64,000 nt of DNA, from NCBI GenBank assembly GCA_021613535.1, contig CP075495.1:7936001-8000000 (forward strand), written 5' to 3'. This document shows positions 61,701 to 64,000 of the stretch, piece after piece. This DNA comes from Adineta vaga. Lineage: Eukaryota > Rotifera. The notes under the pieces were generated by a model that searched no databases, had not been told where the DNA came from, and saw only the letters and a program-made list of their open reading frames with translations. The translations under genes were made by a program, and so were the position numbers. Within the stretch, counting starts at the first letter, position 1; each line of letters begins with the position of its first letter.

Positions 61701-64000
61701 CTCGTACACCAGCATCAGATATACTTGTTATATTTTCATCATTGGATAAACGAAAAGGTGCTACTTTAATTAAATCATTTAAAGATTTTGAACATTGTTT
61801 AATAACATATTGTTTTGCTTCATCAAGTAGAATTTCTTCGATTTCACGTTGAAATTTTGGATAAAGAAATTTCGTAAGCATTAAATCAATACACATTGCA
61901 CGAATTTTATTCCATTCAAGAACATTATCGGAATATTCATCACGTGTATATGAACGTTTAATATCATCAGCATACGTATGTTGACTATTTTTACTATCAA
62001 TAACATATTCAATTGTCATTAAACCATCTTTAACAGCTTGATGTAAATTAAGAAATTGATCTTTTGCAAATGTATTAATCGGTTTTCCCAAAATATATTT
62101 CATTGTATAACAGGGATATCCTCGGAGATCGATTGCATACCAAGACGTGTTGGTTGAGCATTAATCATACAACGTGAAGTATATTCACGACGAATAACAT
62201 AACGTACTAATGGATCAAGAGATAATTGACGAGCATGCATAAAGATTGCAGCCTAGAATATATCAAAATTCCAATAGTATTCGAATATGATAGGATGAAC
62301 TCATGATTCAATTAATTACCTGTAAAACAGCTTGTGTATTTGGAAATTGTTTACAAATAAATTCTTCACATGTAGCCAATGGTCCAATAGGATATTGATC
62401 AATTTCATTTTTTTGATAATTTTCATACAGATTTTCACCTAATTTATCTGATTTCAATCCAAATTTTTTCACTAAACCTTCTAAATGTGCTTGTTTACAA
62501 ACACTATAATAATCCGTTTTTTGTAAAGGTTGTGCTTTAATATTTAATTGTACACGTAATTGTTCAATTAAAGTTTCTTCATCTAATTCTTCTTCATCAT
62601 CGATTGTTGGCAATGGTTGATCATCATTGTCATTCTGTTCCATATTTGCTATTAATTTCTTTCGTTTATCACGTTCTTCATGATATTCAAGTACTTTTTC
62701 ACGTAAACGCATATTTGGTAGATCTGCATTATAATAAACGTGAAATTGTTCGCGTAAATCTGCTATTTCTTCGAGTGTTTGTGCACGCATCAAACGATCT
62801 TTGTCAATATCACAATCAGTTAATAATTTTGTTGTTAATGCTTCTTCATTGGTATCACCTAATTGTTCATATTGATAATTACGATATTTATCCATACGTT
62901 CAAACATTAACATCAATTTATCTTTTTGAGATTTGAATATCATCCACTACGGAAAAGAAAAAAAATGTTAACATTTTTTGTTTGGAAATAGATCGATTAT
63001 CTCGCATATAAAATAAAAACAGAGTACATGAAGATCATCGTTATTCATATTGTTACATATCATTGAGATTAAATACCTTTTCATCCCATTGCCAAATTTT
63101 CCAAAGATCTTGTATTTTAAGATCGGGTTCAATATGTTCTTTACGATAAAATGCAATAAATGGTACCTAAAACAAATGCCATTATTTCATAGATCTGAAA
63201 TTTCAAACTTCAAATATCCTTACTTCAAATGAATCATTTCTTATATAATTCAAAGCGTTTTTGATTTTCTTTTTTACTTGAAGATTTTTAGTTGTATCTT
63301 CATCAACCGGCTAGAAGTAAACTTAAGTTAATATCAATTATTCACAGAATCTTCCGTTATTACTTGAGAGGAAATTGTCGATTTAAGAAATGCTCCATTA
63401 TAAATCCATTCAGCTTCTTCTTCAAGTTCGTCTTCTTTTGCTTCTACTACTGGAGTGTGTCTTAACTAAAAAGTGTTCAAAAATCATTTGTAATTAAAAC
63501 ATTATTTATTATTCAATGAATTATAATCTAACTTGAAATCGTTCTGGTTTATCAATTTGCCGAATATTTATATCAGCTTCTGTTAAATAACCACGTTGTA
63601 ATTCTTCAGGCTCAAATAATTCTTCTGCTTTTTGTTTTCGCCGTTGAGTTTTACGTTTTACTTGTCTCTTCACCACTGTTGATTCCTAAAGAAATTTAAA
63701 TAATAAAACGTTTTTTTTCTCGCTTTATTCTTATTTACACTTTCAATGATATTCCCGTCGTCATCATATTCTGGTTCTTCTTGTTCTTCGTCCTCTTCAT
63801 CTTCTTCTTCTTCTTCATCCTCTTCGCCATCATTTAACTCGTCAAAATCAATATTAAACGAAAAATCATCACCAAATATTGCTTGTGCTTCAGCTATATT
63901 TCTATTGAAAAACAAATACAATCTCACATTTGATTTTGCCAGAAAAGAAAAGCATATTCTTACGGTGCATTTTGACTTCTTCGATGCGATGATTTTGGCA
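58736..64000 (-). CDS. SUPT6H: SPT6 transcription elongation factor and histone chaperone, 5' end outside the window
   Basis: SPT6 travels with RNA polymerase II and reassembles nucleosomes. From the right edge: acidic N-terminal exons ('[16 protein letters not shown]'), the helical core, '[15 protein letters not shown]', '[16 protein letters not shown]', the YqgF-like domain ('[16 protein letters not shown]'), HhH '[15 protein letters not shown]', '[11 protein letters not shown]', the S1 domain ('[12 protein letters not shown]') and tandem SH2 ('[14 protein letters not shown]', '[14 protein letters not shown]', '[13 protein letters not shown]'). The tail is Pro-rich with 16 alanines and a Gln-rich end (QQQQQMF). 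Two apparent 1-nt losses break the frame: near 62113 (between 'SISEDIP' and 'CYTMKY') and between about 59403 and 59490. Both lie inside otherwise conserved homology. Confidence 0.94.
58915..58962 (-). repeat. Polyalanine-coding GCN run in SPT6
   Basis: Sixteen consecutive alanine codons mixing GCT, GCA, GCC and GCG form a small GC-rich island in an AT-rich genome. Mixed codons show it is old and not a fresh trinucleotide expansion. Confidence 0.8.

Overview
The window reads as nuclear DNA of a small-genome ciliated animal, most likely a rotifer and plausibly a bdelloid. The basis is strong AT richness, animal-type proteins (RP2, SCAI, SSNA1, annexin, MITF/TFEB-type factor, USP31/43, HSPA4, SPT6), very short GT-AG introns (about 45-90 bp, a few longer) and dense packing on both strands. 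Axonemal genes (CFAP53, CIMAP3/Pitchfork, an SPA17-like protein) imply motile cilia and argue against nematodes and most arthropods. Species assignment is inference. I saw no rRNA, tRNA, CRISPR array or intact transposon. Exon joins were made by eye from splice signals and homology, so gene limits are CDS limits.

1-35 kb is gene dense. SCAI (5' part) and RP2 lie on the minus strand, RP2 head to head with SSNA1. A single-exon lipocalin, a CC1-box coiled-coil dynein-adaptor-like gene, a 3-kb gap, an annexin with a Gly/Pro/Tyr-rich tail, and a secreted Gly/His-rich protein follow. CFAP53 is head to head with CIMAP3, followed by CCDC169, a small unknown ORF, HSBP1, a duplicated 2H-phosphoesterase-like protein, a USP31/43-type deubiquitinase, a PAN-like secreted protein, beta-glucuronidase (with a frameshift), JMJD8, an MITF/TFEB-type bHLH-Zip factor and an SPA17-like RIIa protein.

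35-58 kb is looser: a C2-PDZ protein of the RGS3 type, HSPA4/Hsp110 with a heat shock element, a decayed coding region, a kinase-like (SelO-like) protein, a single-pass LRR receptor-like protein, a 6-kb gene-poor stretch, an F-box protein and a possible small membrane protein. 58.7-64 kb holds most of SPT6 (minus strand, 5' end outside), with two apparent 1-nt frameshifts.

Functional themes: at least five cilium/basal-body genes, two pairs of them head to head over about 300-330 bp, one spacer carrying a near-consensus RFX X-box; heat-shock genes (HSBP1, HSPA4); and lysosome-related genes (beta-glucuronidase, TFEB-type factor). No wholly new multi-gene system is proven. The best novelty candidates are the zinc-module Pitchfork, the secreted Gly/His protein with a peptidoglycan-binding-like tail, the SelO-like protein and very small exons in conserved genes.
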